Source: Rhynchopus sp. YZ270_cl-10
Lineage: Eukaryota; Euglenozoa; Diplonemea; Diplonemida; Diplonemidae
NCBI GenBank assembly: GCA_964035575.1
Contig: OZ037851.1
Coordinates: 1,364,001-1,428,000, forward strand
Direction: 5' to 3'
DNA length: 64,000 nt
The stretch's first letter is position 1; each line of letters opens with the position of its first letter. Under the pieces are notes generated by a model, which worked only from the letters and a program-made list of their open reading frames with translations, did not search any database and was not told the DNA's origin. Positions 18,905 through 29,954 of the stretch are shown in pieces. The position numbers were made by a program, and so were the translations under genes.

Positions 18905-21900
18905 ATGAGCGGTGCGGAATGGGGTGCGCAGGATGTGGGGTACGGTGGTCGGTCAGGGCGTGACACTATGCAACAACGGGGCGGGGGTGTCTCGGGGTAT
19001 GCACCCCAAAGTACAGGGCACTCGGTGAACCTGAACCTGCACGAGCGACAAGCTGAGGAGTACTCCAACAACAAGCCGCAGACGTCGAGCTACGGCTACA
19101 TGAGCGCTGCACCCACACACGCCGCCCCCATACAACGGTACACGGGAGGCCAGAACGAGCCCATGGAGTCAGTCCACACCGAACACCACTACGATGCTCT
19201 CGAGGAAAAGATCATCGGCACCTCCACCCAAGCCCTCCTCCAGCTGACCACCGCATTTGCCGTTGCTGGTGCAGTGCTCATTCTTCTATTGATGGGCAGC
19301 GTTGGGTTTGTCCTCTGCTTTGTTCATGTTACATGCACCTATGGGGTTTTCTATGCAGTGTACCTCGCAAAGAACATTCTTGAAGGTGACAAAGGAGATG
19401 AAAAAATGCAGGATGTTGCGTCCGCGATTCGCGATGCGGCGACAGGGTTCCTGACGATCCAGTACGGTGCGATCGCGAAGATGGCCTGCGGGGTGGGTGG
19501 GGTGCTGTTCCTTGCGTACTTCATGCGGGAAAAGACTCCGGGGGTGGACATCAACTCCTTTGTGCTGGCGGTGGTGACAGCCGTGAGCTTTCTCATTGGA
19601 TCCTTTTGCTCGGCGCTGGCGGGGTACGTTGGTGTGTGGATCTCTGTGCGCGCCAACCTCCGCGTCGCTGCCCAGGCCGTGCTTGGCTCTGTGGACGGCG
19701 CACTGAAGATGTCCTTCCACGGTGGTGCCTTCTCCGCCATCATCTCCGCTTGTATGTGCATGATTGGGCTTTCCCTGCTCTACTCGATGTTCCACTTCGT
19801 CGCGGTTACTTGCTACGGTGTCAAGATGACAGCCGTCCCCCTTCTCCTCGTTGGGTACGGCTTTGGTGCCTCCTTCGTGGCACTCTTCATGCAAGTGGCA
19901 GGTGGCATCTACACCAAGGCTGCTGACGTAGGTGCCGACATGGTAGGGAAGATCGACAAAGACATCCCCGAGGATGACCCAAGAAACCCTGCCGTCATTG
20001 CAGACCTGGTGGGAGACAATGTGGGTGACTGCGCAGGGTCCATGGCTGATGTGTTTGAGTCGATTGCGGCGGAGATTCTTGGTACAATGATTCTTGCCGG
20101 ATCCCTCTCGCATGAGACCGGGCTGGATGCGGCAACGACGCAGTCGTACATCTTCTTCCCGCTGGTGATCCATGCCCTCGACGTGGTGGTCTCCTCTGCT
20201 GGTATCTCCATTGTGAAGTACCGTCCCTCCGACTCCTCGCCGTTGTCTGCGATGAAGCGTGGCTACCTGCTGACGGCGTTCCTCGCGACGATTCTTTTCA
20301 CCATTGTGTGCAGGGTCATGCTCGCCACGGAGACCAGCCCGAACGCATGGTGGCGCTACTGGTGCTGCGGGATGGTCGGCATCTTCACCGCCTTCGTGCT
20401 CCTCTTCGTCTGCCAGTACTACACAGACTATGCATACCCCCCAGTACGCGGAATTGCTGCCGCAAGCGAAACCGGCCACGGCACCAACGTCATCCAAGGG
20501 CTTGCTGTCGGCTTCGAAAGCACCGGACTCCCCGCAGTCGTCATCTCCATTAACCTGGCTACAGCATACTACCTGGGTGAAGGCGCGTTTCCGACAGCAC
20601 CAATTACCTCAGGACTCTTCGTATGTGTTTTTTCTTTTCAATTTAAACCACCTCTTAACCCAATTGATACCACAGGGAACTGCTGTCGCAACGATGGGCA
20701 TTCTGTGCACGGCTGTGTTCATTCTGTCGATGAACAACTTCGGGCCTATTGCAGACAACGCTGGTGGTATTGTGGAGATGAGCGACCAGAGCGAGGCTGT
20801 GCGCGAGACGACGGACTCGCTCGACGCCATCGGCAACGTCACGAAGGCGGCAACGAAGGGCTACTCCGTGGGCGGGTCGGCGATGGCGTTCTTCCTTCTC
20901 TTCCGTGCGTTCATGGACGACGTTGCTGCGTTCTCGGGGGAGAAGTTTGAAGTGGTCAACATTGCGCAGATTGAGGTATGCTTTATCACACACGACAACA
21001 CCCATTTCACAATCATTGGTACACCTGCCTGAATAGAGCGTACCAGGCATCTATTTGCTATATGATGTACTTATTTTTTTGTTAACGTTGCACACAACCC
21101 CCTTCAGATCCTCATCGGCGGTCTTCTCGGCGTCAGCATGATCTTTGTCTTCACCGGTTGGACCATGCGTGCCGTGGGTGTCACCGCGCAGTCAGTTGTG
21201 GTTGAGGTGCGTAGGCAGTTCGACACCATGCCGGGCATCATGTATGTTGTTGTTTTATTTTGAGTGGCGGGTGTATTGCGCCAATTCTTCCATATCATGC
21301 TATTCGTAACTAAACCCACAAGGCTTAGGATCATCTGTTGCCTGGATACCTCCGTCCACAGAGGTGTTGAAGAAACATTTTGCCATACAGCTCTTAAAAG
21401 GGTCATCTGATTGTCTCATCTGAATTTTATCCTTCTTTTCAGTAGAATAGATATGAAATTATTATCTGAACTATTTTTCTACAGGGAGGGTACGACCCGC
21501 CCGGAGTACGCGCAGTGCACAACGATTGTGACGAAAGCGGCGTTGGGGCAGGCAGCTGCACCTGTCACGCTTGCGTTGGCGTCGCCTGTTGTGGTTGGGC
21601 TGGTGTTTAGAGTGGTATGTACATTGCTCCCTTGCTCCCCTTGAGCATGACAACCATATTTGCTTGGTACAGGTCGGGAGCATCAGAGGCGAGCGTCTCC
21701 TCGCAGTGTCCGTCCTCGCAGGGTTCATGATGTTCGCTTCGATCACAGCACTGCTCCTCGCCTCCATGCTTGACAACGCTGGTGGTGCCTGGGACAACGC
21801 TAAGAAGTACATCGAAGCGGGCCACCACGGTGGCAAAGGAAGCGACGCACACCACGCCGCAGTCACAGGAGACACGGTATGTAACAGAACGAGGTCACAT

Positions 21901-22048
21901 CCCACATCTGTTTTATTGATTCATCAACTATCCCCCATAGGTTGGAGATCCCGCTAAGGACACCAGCGGTCCGTCGCTTCATGTTGTCATCACAACCATG
22001 TCCACAACCATCCTGGTCCTCTGCCCCATCTTCATTCCCTCGGCGTAG
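18905..22048 (+). CDS. Membrane-bound proton-translocating pyrophosphatase, K+-independent type
   Basis: Six exons: 18905-20620, 20676-20975, 21108-21241, 21485-21614, 21673-21876 and 21941-22048, giving 863 residues. All introns start GTATG and end AG (55, 132, 243, 58 and 64 nt). The product hydrolyses PPi to pump H+ across acidocalcisome or vacuole membranes. Hallmarks are [20 protein letters not shown] with [20 protein letters not shown] after it, [25 protein letters not shown] across intron 3, and [15 protein letters not shown]. The motif [10 protein letters not shown] has Lys where K+-dependent enzymes have Ala (GNTTAA), so K+-independent activity is predicted; the family normally has GNTTK. 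A hydrophilic Gln/Gly-rich N-terminus of about 100 residues is an extension. Intron 3 contains a CTTAGGATCATC stem-loop motif. Confidence 0.93.
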
Positions 22049-22123
22049 AGAGCAAATGGGGCGGGGGGTGGAAAAAAGAATAAAGAAGACACAAAATAGT
22101 AAGGAAAAAAATGGTGACGTGTT

Positions 22124-22167
22124 GTATAGCAGCTACACCAAACAAAGCAGATTATCAAAAAAATAAA
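22124..22167 (+). repeat. AGCAGCTACACCAAA...GATTATCAAAAA motif
   Basis: Copy of the CAGCTGCACTAACA family (see 9043), 76 nt after the pyrophosphatase stop codon. Confidence 0.5.
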
Positions 22168-22220
22168 GCTCGACGCCAATGGACCATGCAGTTATATTTC
22201 TATGAAAAAAGAAAATAATA

Positions 22221-22541
22221 CCGCGATTGGAAATATTATGGACCGAATTAAGTACCAAATGTCCCGAAAAAATCTCTAACGTACCATAATTAATTCGGTC
22301 CAACAATAACCCGAACCAAATATTAATTCGATTCATATCGTTCTGGGCAAAAAAGTACTTGTCAAAAAAATAAGATTCGCCCTTTCCTCGGGGGACAAGT
22401 ACAAAAAAAATTGCCCCCCAAAACATCATGAACCGAATTAAATACCAAATGAAACTCAAAAACCTCAAACGTACCATCATTAATTCGGTCCATAATATTT
22501 TGTTTCTTTATTTATTCGGTCCATAATATTTCCAAACGCGG
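22221..22541. mobile_element. TA-flanked MITE with CCGCGATTGGAAATATTATG ends
   Basis: About 30-bp inverted ends (CCGCGATTGGAAATATTATG against CCGCGTTTGGAAATATTATG), flanked by TA on each side. GGACCGAATTAA and ATTAATTCGGTCC boxes recur several times inside, in both directions. No coding frame. TA duplication suggests a Tc1/mariner-type source. Confidence 0.75.
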
Positions 22542-23160
22542 TAGTGCAAAACAGTTTGTGTATACGTTGAAATCGCCCCAAGAGGGGGGGATCAATTGCA
22601 GGGGCGGAAAAAAGGGGGTAAAATCCGGTGAGGCTTACGTGTCTACGTAAAAAATCCGGTCAACGAAGCGCGTCGGGCTCGACCGGATTACAAAAAAACA
22701 AAACAAAAAAAAAGTGGAGTTCATCCTCGGGTGGCTACACTAACACAACCAAGTTTCCAAAAAAAAACAAAAAAAAAAAAAAAAGTAGTCACCCCGCTGC
22801 TATTCTGCTCGGTTTTCGAAACAAACAAAAAAGTCATGCAGAAAGTCTTCATCATTTGCAATCCGCTCTCCTCCAGATTTTTGGTGGAGTGAAAAAAAAA
22901 AGTAACAATGTCCGTTGTTGGCAAAGAATTCTATAAAAATAAATATGAAAAAATGAAAGAGGGAAGCAAATGTAACCATGTTTCAAAAAAAAGCAAACAA
23001 AATACGTAAAAACTATTTTAAAAAAAAAACAGTTAAAAGGGATGTGAATCATGTCAAAGTGGCAACTACATTATCCCTATAAAAATAATCAGCAAACAAA
23101 AAAGGGGGGGTCACGTGGATTTCCCGTTCGTGGGGGGTACACGTTGTCAAAGTTTTCAAA

Positions 23161-23196
<36 letters not shown>

Positions 23197-23400
23197 CGGG
23201 ACGCATCGCGCCTTTTTCTCTCAAATAACACCGTCAATTGACATGTTTCTTTGAAAAGGTGGCGTCGGGAAAGTGGGGAGGGGTTGATTTTTTTTATAAC
23301 CACTGTCTTTTTTAACAAAGTGATTTTGGCGATCTACCAAAATATGGTCCATTATTACGAAGGATGTTAGGTGTAGGACTTTTAGTAAGTTTTTTTTTTA

Positions 23401-23450
23401 AAGATGTGTGGGCACGAGAGGCACATTCATCTTACATAGTTTTTTTTTTT
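23401..23450 (+). repeat. AAGATGTGTG-hairpin with T-run tail
   Basis: AAGATGTGTGGGC, loop ACGAGAG, GCACATTCATCTTA and a T run. Other copies are at 24044-24080 and 2952-2995. It has the same plan as the CTAAGC family: mirrored AAGATG/CATCTT ends, a GAG-containing loop and a T tail. Confidence 0.6.
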
Positions 23451-23724
23451 TCTACTTTCACGAATTGTCCACAAAAGAAAAGATGGGAACATTTTTTTGT
23501 TGATCCCTCTACCTTTGCTATCAATTTATTGAATGCCACTATGTTGAAATACTTTCACAAATTCAATAGGCCTGTCAAAAAAACATGCAACCACAATGAG
23601 GACCCCTGACACAAAATGAAGTACGTTTGGATCGATCCCTTCGCTTCTTTCGTGTGCAGGGGTGTTGGTGGGGTGTGTTCGAAAAAGGGTATAAAGAAAA
23701 AGTGCATCTGGGATTGGCTTCGTT

Positions 23725-23895
23725 GTATAGACTATGGTTTGTATTCAGTCTATGTCAGACTGACTGTTGGGCTTGGGATTGGACTCCTCTTGTGCTCATC
23801 TCGTATTCCTCTCGTATTCCCCAAACACTCGAGTGCTAGAGGAGCGCGAGATGAGTCAGTCTGCCTCAGACTGACTACAAACCAGGATAGACTCA
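23725..23895. repeat. Long hairpin element around TCAGACTGAC
   Basis: TATAGACTATGGTTTGTATT on the left pairs with ACAAACCAGGATAGACTCA on the right. Within these, CAGTCTATGTCAGACTGAC pairs with GTCAGTCTGCCTCAGACTG, and CTCATCTCG pairs with CGAGATGAG. Nearly the whole 170 bp folds on itself. Confidence 0.65.
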
Positions 23896-24092
23896 TGTTC
23901 TTTTTGAATTTATCAGCCTTTTGGGTGACTTTTGTACACAACCCATCTTCGAACGACGAAACAACAAAAAAAGGGTAGTGTTTGAATATAGAGAAGTTGA
24001 GGAAGAGGTGGCCAGCATTTAGAAAAAAAAGATGACAATGATAAAGATGTGTGCACTGTGAGGGCACATTCCTCTTGCATCATGTCTTTCTC

Positions 24093-24213
24093 AGATGTAA
24101 ACCACAAAATGGATTGTAGGACTACATGGTTGGGTGTCCACCCCCCGGTACAGCCGGTCATGTACCCAGGTACACTGTCACGAGAAGGCTTTGTATTTCA
24201 AGTCAACTTTTTT
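24093..24213 (+). repeat. Short interspersed repeat ending CAAGTCAACTTTTTT, copy 2
   Basis: Best partner of 9129-9246, about 85-90% identical by eye. A hairpin motif (24044-24080) stands directly before it, a position held by a different motif in copy 1. Confidence 0.65.
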
Positions 24214-24708
24214 ACTTTCAACTTCGCAAAAAACAAACCAACCTTTATTTCCCCCCCATAGTTTCTTTCGAAACTCGGGGATAGGATAGAAAAAAAATAC
24301 AAATGATTCCGTTCGTCGGATCCCTTCGACGTGCTGTTCGCACTTTTCAACACATTTGTTTCCCCCCCGCGACTGAGCACGAGAGGTTGATCATCTTACC
24401 AAAAAACATTTTCTTCTTCTTCTTCTTCTTTTTTCCATTCTGTTCCTTTTTTTTTAGCTATGTTGCCTTTCTACTGGCAACATAGCCCCACTCCGACACG
24501 AGATACGGAAAAAAAACACACAAAATATGACCAAATCTCCACAATTCAATTTTTTTCTCCCCCCTCCCTCTCCCATTCCTCACTTAGCTATGCCTTGAGA
24601 GATCTAGATACTACTGGTTCCATGAAATAAATTACACCCTTTTTTGATCGTAGCAGTACCACTTCAGCGGAGTGCCCCCTCTCTTCACACAACTCTCTTT
24701 ATTTCCAC

Positions 24709-24710
24709 AG
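24709..24710 (+). promoter_or_regulatory. Candidate trans-splice acceptor for the coiled-coil gene
   Basis: AG in TTATTTCCACAG after a CT-rich stretch, 38 nt before the ATG at 24749. Confidence 0.5.
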
Positions 24711-24748
24711 AACCGAAGGAGCAGACGTTCTGCTCGGGGTTTCCAAAA

Positions 24749-27073
24749 ATGACGTCCTTATTGAACGCACTGGAGAGATTAAAGATGCCACAGCTTCCGG
24801 AAAAGGAGGTGTTATGTCCTGTAGTGCAAATTGATGCTGCTTCGTTAACGGGGTTGGTCACAGAGCTTCATACTACGATGTTGCATCAGAACAAAATCAT
24901 CGAGCTCATGGAGCGAGAATCATCAAAGCGGAAGATGGAAACTGACATCGCAATGCGTAATATGCGTTCAGAGTTTGACGCGAAGGTGACAAATGAAGCG
25001 AAAAAACGGATTGTTGAAATGCAAAAAACACAGGCATTGGTTTCCAAAGAAATTCTTGAAAGACAGCAGGACATAAAATTGGTTAATACCGCCATCGAAG
25101 AATCGATTGTCACTTCGGGGAAGTATGTTGATAAACAGATTGCGCCGTTGAAGATGGTTCAGCAGCAGCAGACTGTAAAGCAGTTAACCTTTGGGGAGGA
25201 GCTGAAGAGCCAGCAGGCGAAGCTGAGAGATTTGCAGACCACCATCTCCGAGACGAATGAGGTGTTTACGGCGAAGTGCGGGACGTTGGAGCGGGAGGCG
25301 ATTCTGTTCCGCCAGATGTTTTCCTTAACGAAAGAGGACGTCGCCACGGCCGTAGAAACCGACAAACAAACAGAGAAACTCTCCTTGACACCTGCCTTTC
25401 AAGACATCAACGCTGTCCTCGCAAAGCAAGGTCAGGCCGTCAAGCTGCTCGACGCAAACATCAAGGTAGTCGCTACAGACCTCAACTCCACTGATAAGTC
25501 GCTCCGCTCCGGCATCACCGATACCGAAAGCGACATCGCGAACCTCTTCCGCAAAAACTCTGACCTCACCTCCAAATTCGAATATTTCTCCGAAGTATCC
25601 TCCACCAAGCTGGAACGCCTCTTCTCCACGGTCTCCTTTAAAACAGATTTAGAGGTTTTCGCTAAAAACGATGAAGTCAGCGACAACGTCAAAAACGCGA
25701 GAATACTGGAGGAAGAACTTCGTACTCTTCTCGACGTCGGTATATCTGAACGCGAGGCTTTGGCAAGAGAGCTGCAGAAGAAGGCTGATTGGATTACGGT
25801 GACAGAAAAGATCGACAAAGACGAGGTGGATTCACAGTTCAGACAGTTTTCTCAGAAGTTCTATGATCTCTCCGAGACATTGGAGGAGATCCGTGCAGGC
25901 CACCTCTTTGACATGAATGAGAACAAAGCCGACACTTTCACGCTGCATAGGGAACGCAGCGTGGCCAGCCTTGTCAGCCTTGTTGACAGCAAACCGGCAT
26001 CCCCTGTTGCCTCTCGTGTAGAGGTAGCTATTCCTCCCGCACCACGTCCTGCTCCTGTCTCGGTTGATGCAATTCCCCGTCCGATATCGCGGGTAAAGCT
26101 GGAGGCAACCCCGGCGTCCGTCATCCCCATCATTCCCGACGGAAAGCAGAGCCCCAGACAGAAGGCAACGTGCACCCCTCCAGTGCACTCCAGCGCAGAG
26201 ATCGCAGACGCAACGGAGGCTTCTGCAGTGTATTCAGAGCATGGTTTCAGCTCGACGAAAATGCCGTCGGAGTGTTTATCGCCGGTGTCAGCTTCACGGC
26301 GGCTTAGTTCTATGAGCGTTGGAGGGAAGAAATCGCAGGCGCAGGTTCATGTGATGCAGGCAATCCAGACGTCAGTCAACGCACTGCAAACGGAGGTGCA
26401 CAGTAAGATGCTTATCATTGAGACAGACATTCAGACGCTGGACCACGAGAAGGTAGGCCGTAAAGAGCTGCACAAAGTGTTGCAGGAGCTGGTGGGCCTC
26501 ACTGCGACCTCTGCGAACAACCCTGCGAACAACATGGGCAACGTCGGCAGCGGCGTTGTGGGGGAGACTCTCCTGGGGGATCCATCCACAGCACTGCGCT
26601 TCAGATGCCTCTCCTGCAATCGAAACGCAGGGAGCCTTGCCGAAGGTGGAGGGGGCCGGGGCGGCAATGTTGGACACTTCCCGCCTTCCTCTGTCTTCCT
26701 GAAAAATGAAAAAGAGACACGCCGCACACCCGAGAAGACACGGCCAGGGAGCCCCATGAGCACAACACGCAAAAAGCTTCTAAACTACTACGATTGGCTG
26801 AGAGGCAAAGGAGGGCAAAGTGCGATGGTCAAAGCACAGAACTTAACAGTAGAGGATTACAGTCCGCGCCGTTCAGGCAGCCCCACCTGGGATGGTGCGC
26901 AGTCCGGAGGAGGCGAGCCAAAAACCCGCCAATGTGGCGACCACGGCAGCAAAAACCCCTCCGGCATCGGCAGCGACGGACGCTTCTACTGCGGGGTTAA
27001 AACAAAGACAGTCGACCCTCCAGGGGACGCAGCGTCGAATGTCATTCCTGCAGATCAGGCGAAGGTGAAGTGA
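24749..27073 (+). CDS. Coiled-coil protein, possible DUF4795-like axonemal type
   Basis: 774 residues from the ATG at 24749; codons upstream lie before the acceptor AG. Residues about 40-420 are a long Lys/Glu/Gln-rich coiled coil. A Pro/Ala/Ser-rich linker (about 430-530) follows, then a second helical block (VMQAIQTSVNALQTEVHSKM, DHEKVGRKELHKVLQELVGL), then LRFRCLSCNRNAGSL and a Gly/Ser/Arg-rich tail. A late FRCLSCNR-type CxxC after heptads is seen in DUF4795 proteins such as QRICH2, which are linked to sperm flagella. That link is suggestive only. A cytoskeletal or flagellar scaffold is the best guess. No intron needed. Confidence 0.65.
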   Translation: MTSLLNALERLKMPQLPEKEVLCPVVQIDAASLTGLVTELHTTMLHQNKIIELMERESSKRKMETDIAMRNMRSEFDAKVTNEAKKRIVEMQKTQALVSKEILERQQDIKLVNTAIEESIVTSGKYVDKQIAPLKMVQQQQTVKQLTFGEELKSQQAKLRDLQTTISETNEVFTAKCGTLEREAILFRQMFSLTKEDVATAVETDKQTEKLSLTPAFQDINAVLAKQGQAVKLLDANIKVVATDLNSTDKSLRSGITDTESDIANLFRKNSDLTSKFEYFSEVSSTKLERLFSTVSFKTDLEVFAKNDEVSDNVKNARILEEELRTLLDVGISEREALARELQKKADWITVTEKIDKDEVDSQFRQFSQKFYDLSETLEEIRAGHLFDMNENKADTFTLHRERSVASLVSLVDSKPASPVASRVEVAIPPAPRPAPVSVDAIPRPISRVKLEATPASVIPIIPDGKQSPRQKATCTPPVHSSAEIADATEASAVYSEHGFSSTKMPSECLSPVSASRRLSSMSVGGKKSQAQVHVMQAIQTSVNALQTEVHSKMLIIETDIQTLDHEKVGRKELHKVLQELVGLTATSANNPANNMGNVGSGVVGETLLGDPSTALRFRCLSCNRNAGSLAEGGGGRGGNVGHFPPSSVFLKNEKETRRTPEKTRPGSPMSTTRKKLLNYYDWLRGKGGQSAMVKAQNLTVEDYSPRRSGSPTWDGAQSGGGEPKTRQCGDHGSKNPSGIGSDGRFYCGVKTKTVDPPGDAASNVIPADQAKVK

Positions 27074-27257
27074 CGAAGTGATCGCAGGGACGGAATGGGG
27101 ATAATTATTAAATGGGTAGATCTAAAAATTGAACCAGGTATTTTTTCTTTCCAGAAAAAACCGAGGGAATGTGGAAAAAAAAACAGGATTTGCCCTCCCC
27201 GCCCATTTTCTCACTATAATACGCTAAAAACCCCCAAAAAAATTTACATATTTCAAC

Positions 27258-27259
27258 AG
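27258..27259 (+). promoter_or_regulatory. Candidate trans-splice acceptor for the gene at 27290
   Basis: AG in ATATTTCAACAG, 30 nt before the ATG. Confidence 0.45.
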
Positions 27260-27289
27260 ACAAATTGCTATTACTTTACGGAAAGAAAA

Positions 27290-28822
27290 ATGAGGGTGTG
27301 TTTGCTTCTGGCTGCGATTGGCTGTGTTAATGCTGCATTCGTGCATGTTAGCACAGTCAACACTGCTGGATACACTGAGCGTCTTGACAACAACGAGAAC
27401 ATGATTACGGCGTCCAGAGATATGCTATTTGCGATGAGCGACACTGTGCTGGAGGTGGTGGATGCACTGCTGCCTACTGTGCCGGGGCCTTCTATCATCA
27501 GCACGTACGCCGACGAGCACATTCAGGCAGTCGGCTTTGGCGCGTGGTTCTACACCTGCGTCGGGACAGCCGGCTACCAGACGTACTTCATTCAGCCCGC
27601 CATGCCCCTGGGGTCAAGGAAGACACACGCCGTCGACGGAGTCCCTGCCAAATGCAACACCGTGTGTCCCATTATCTTTGGTGGCGGGGATGTCGTTCTC
27701 GGAGGAGAGAAGCTTGTTATGATGGACCAGTCTGCGGCTGGCGCACCTACCTATAAGAATGAGGGTGCACTGCCTCCGGGCATGGAGGCAGTGCTGATTG
27801 AGCAGGCACCACGCACCACTGGGCGGCTGTACGTCATCACAAAGGACGCAGCGGGGGCGGGGCTGCTGATTGCGGTGAACAGAGTGACGCTTGCTGTTGA
27901 GGACATTGTGACCGGCTTTGTGAACCCCACGAGTCTTGAGGTTGTGTGGGGCACTTCGTCTTCGGTGCACCTTTGGGTTGGTGATGCAAGCGGCTTTAAG
28001 ATCTACACCCCTACTGCCAACGGTGCGCCCACCTTCGTTGCCGCTGTGCCCACCTCAGGCCCTGTGATTGGCAGCAAGATCCACGACGGCTTCTGGGAGA
28101 CCAACCGCATCCACCTCCTTGCAGCCATCCAAGGTGTCGGTGCGTTCCTCTACGACGTAACCAACCCGACCGCACCCGTCCACATCGACACATACTACGG
28201 TGCCTCGGTGACGGACGTAGGGAGGACCGCCCAGATGGACAGCACCTACCGTGGTGGGGGTGATATGTACATCGCTGTTGCTGAGGCCGGCAATGTGAAG
28301 ATCCTGAAGCGCGTCCTCTGCGGGAACACCGTGGAGCTGCTTGCACCGGGCGGTGCAACAGGTGTGCCGGGTGTGCCGGTTGTGGGGTCGTCGCTTGCGT
28401 TGACGCATTTGACATTAGACCATTTGCCTGCATACACTGTAGGTACGACTGCGTACAACCCGCGGGTGGCGGTGGGTGAGTCGCTGAAGCTGTCGTGCTG
28501 CAGCGGGTCATGCGACTTTATTGTTTTGCTCTTCAGATGCACGCTCTGCCCGCAGGAGACGAATGACTTCAAGACGCAGCTCGGCCTCCACGGGTTCACC
28601 TCAGGACCGTGCGCACCGACCTTCTCCGTCGGGAATACCGGAAGCCACCTCATGAGCGCACACTACGGGACAGTCACCACAGACGTCGTGCTCGAAGCAA
28701 AGTGGAACCCAACCGACTATGTCGTGGTCATCGAGGCGCCAGCCCCGATTGCCCAGCCCTGGTGCGTCCCTCCTCCCTTCGTTGGACCGAGCCCGCCCTG
28801 CACCTGCCCAGTCGTTCTGTAA
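27290..28822 (+). CDS. Secreted propeller-like protein with LVIVD-type repeat
   Basis: 510 residues. MRVCLLLAAIGCVNAAF is a clear signal peptide and fixes the start. There is no transmembrane helix, so the protein is probably secreted or luminal. GVGAFLYDVTNPTAPVHIDT resembles the LVIVD repeat of bacterial and archaeal propeller proteins. Weaker blades (LWVGDASGFKIYTPT, MYIAVAEAGNVKILKRV) flank it. The C-terminus holds a cysteine cluster (LSCCSGSC, FRCTLCPQ) and ends CTCPVVL. The 45 nt from about 28489 to 28533, ending TTTTGCTCTTCAG, could be a very short in-frame intron; removing it would join LKL to CTLCPQ. Function unknown. Confidence 0.68.
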   Translation: MRVCLLLAAIGCVNAAFVHVSTVNTAGYTERLDNNENMITASRDMLFAMSDTVLEVVDALLPTVPGPSIISTYADEHIQAVGFGAWFYTCVGTAGYQTYFIQPAMPLGSRKTHAVDGVPAKCNTVCPIIFGGGDVVLGGEKLVMMDQSAAGAPTYKNEGALPPGMEAVLIEQAPRTTGRLYVITKDAAGAGLLIAVNRVTLAVEDIVTGFVNPTSLEVVWGTSSSVHLWVGDASGFKIYTPTANGAPTFVAAVPTSGPVIGSKIHDGFWETNRIHLLAAIQGVGAFLYDVTNPTAPVHIDTYYGASVTDVGRTAQMDSTYRGGGDMYIAVAEAGNVKILKRVLCGNTVELLAPGGATGVPGVPVVGSSLALTHLTLDHLPAYTVGTTAYNPRVAVGESLKLSCCSGSCDFIVLLFRCTLCPQETNDFKTQLGLHGFTSGPCAPTFSVGNTGSHLMSAHYGTVTTDVVLEAKWNPTDYVVVIEAPAPIAQPWCVPPPFVGPSPPCTCPVVL

Positions 28823-29888
28823 ATTCAAATAAATTTCGAAATCTAACCTCAAAAAAGCGAGTAAACAAAAGAATTCAGGTGACGTTAAGGACAAGAACCC
28901 ATCCCCAATGGTGATTTGTCCATGCAACATAAGAAAGGCCTATTCAATATCTACCCAGAACTACCCCACCACCCAATGCCACTGCTTTGCAACTCTTTTG
29001 CGCGGTACTGCGAGGGGTGGGAGTTTGTTTTGGGGGGTTTAAAAAAAATTTTACTCGTTTTCATGCTCCTCTCCTTCCCTTCCTTCCCGCATTTTCCCCC
29101 CCTCCCTTTTTTCTGATGTATGTGCACCACCAACACTACCCAAAGAAAAGATCCGTCGCACACAAAAGAATTTTATTGCAAAATTTCAGGAAGCAACATT
29201 TCACAGTAGATACTTATTCCCAACATTCTTAAGGTAACTTAAGTTCGTCTTAGGCCCTCAAAAACCCCCCATTTTTTCCCTCTTTTTTTTACCCCGCGTT
29301 TATTTTCCCCCCTTGAGGGTACCACCGGTGCCCTGAAAGAAGAAGAAAAAATCCCTGCTACAGTGTTCAATTCTTGATGTACAGTATTCCGTACAGGAAT
29401 TCCTTATGAGTGATTTGACCACAAAACACGTTATACCCACTCTGCTCTGCCTCTATTTAGCGTTCACCGCAAAAGTGTTGGGTGCTCAAAAAAATCAGTT
29501 CGTTCCAGAAAATATGAATTTGAAGCGGCGCCCAAAAAGAGTACACAGGAGAGAAAAAGGGGACAAAAAAAATACTGCTCGAATTGGCGTTTCTACACCA
29601 ACCCCGTTTATGTTGAAAGATGTGGATCACTTCGTCTTTCATTTTTCTTTTCTTTTCTTTTTGTATGAGCTCGACTGAGCTGCGTTTTAGCAAGTTTCAA
29701 CTACTCCTTTTTTTCTTGTTGGAAAGAAGCAAACTTATATCAAAAAAAGTCTCCAAATCTGCTTTCAAAACGTTAGTCTCTTTGAGTCATTGACCGCATT
29801 CCTTCCTTCAGATGTGTGTCTTCTGTTATTCGATTGGAATCACTCTTTCGTGTTGGCATCATAACCCATAGTCCACACGCCCACATAA

Positions 29889-29916
29889 GGGCCATATTCT
29901 GCGCAAGAATTACCCC
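29889..29916 (+). repeat. 28-bp direct repeat, upstream of the 29955 gene
   Basis: GGGC, CATATTCTGCGCAAGAATTA, CCCC, repeated exactly at 33727-33754, 76 nt beyond the stop codon of the same gene. Confidence 0.7.
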
Positions 29917-29936
29917 ACCTAGGCATCACCCAGCAC

Positions 29937-29938
29937 AG
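29937..29938 (+). promoter_or_regulatory. Candidate trans-splice acceptor for the gene at 29955
   Basis: AG in CACCCAGCACAG, 16 nt before the ATG. The CT tract is weak here. Confidence 0.35.
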
Positions 29939-29954
29939 AAAAGACACATACGAT

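Larger units (their letters stand above)
22049..24748. other. Intergenic, repeats and long A runs, no gene seen
   Basis: Contains the MITE at 22221, A runs of 16-33 nt at about 22765 and 23161, hairpins at 23401 and 23725, a short interspersed repeat at 24093, and GGGTGGCTACACTAA at about 22730 matching one at about 7880. Confidence 0.6.
28823..29954. other. Intergenic, no gene seen
   Basis: T-rich. It holds CTTAAGTTCGTC (about 29235, diverged stem-loop motif), GCTCGACTGAGCTGCGTTTTAG with a T tail at about 29666 (again in an intron at about 54568), and the 28-bp direct repeat at 29889. Confidence 0.6.

Noticed and set aside
19286-20497. 403-codon minus frame
   Set aside because: It is the mirror of the pyrophosphatase exon 1, His/Arg-rich with no domain; the + strand is certain.
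29406-29678. 90-codon frame starting MSDLTTKHVIPTLLCLYLAF, signal-peptide-like
   Set aside because: The rest is Lys/Phe-rich, it ends in a T-run motif tail, and no acceptor AG precedes it; support is too weak.
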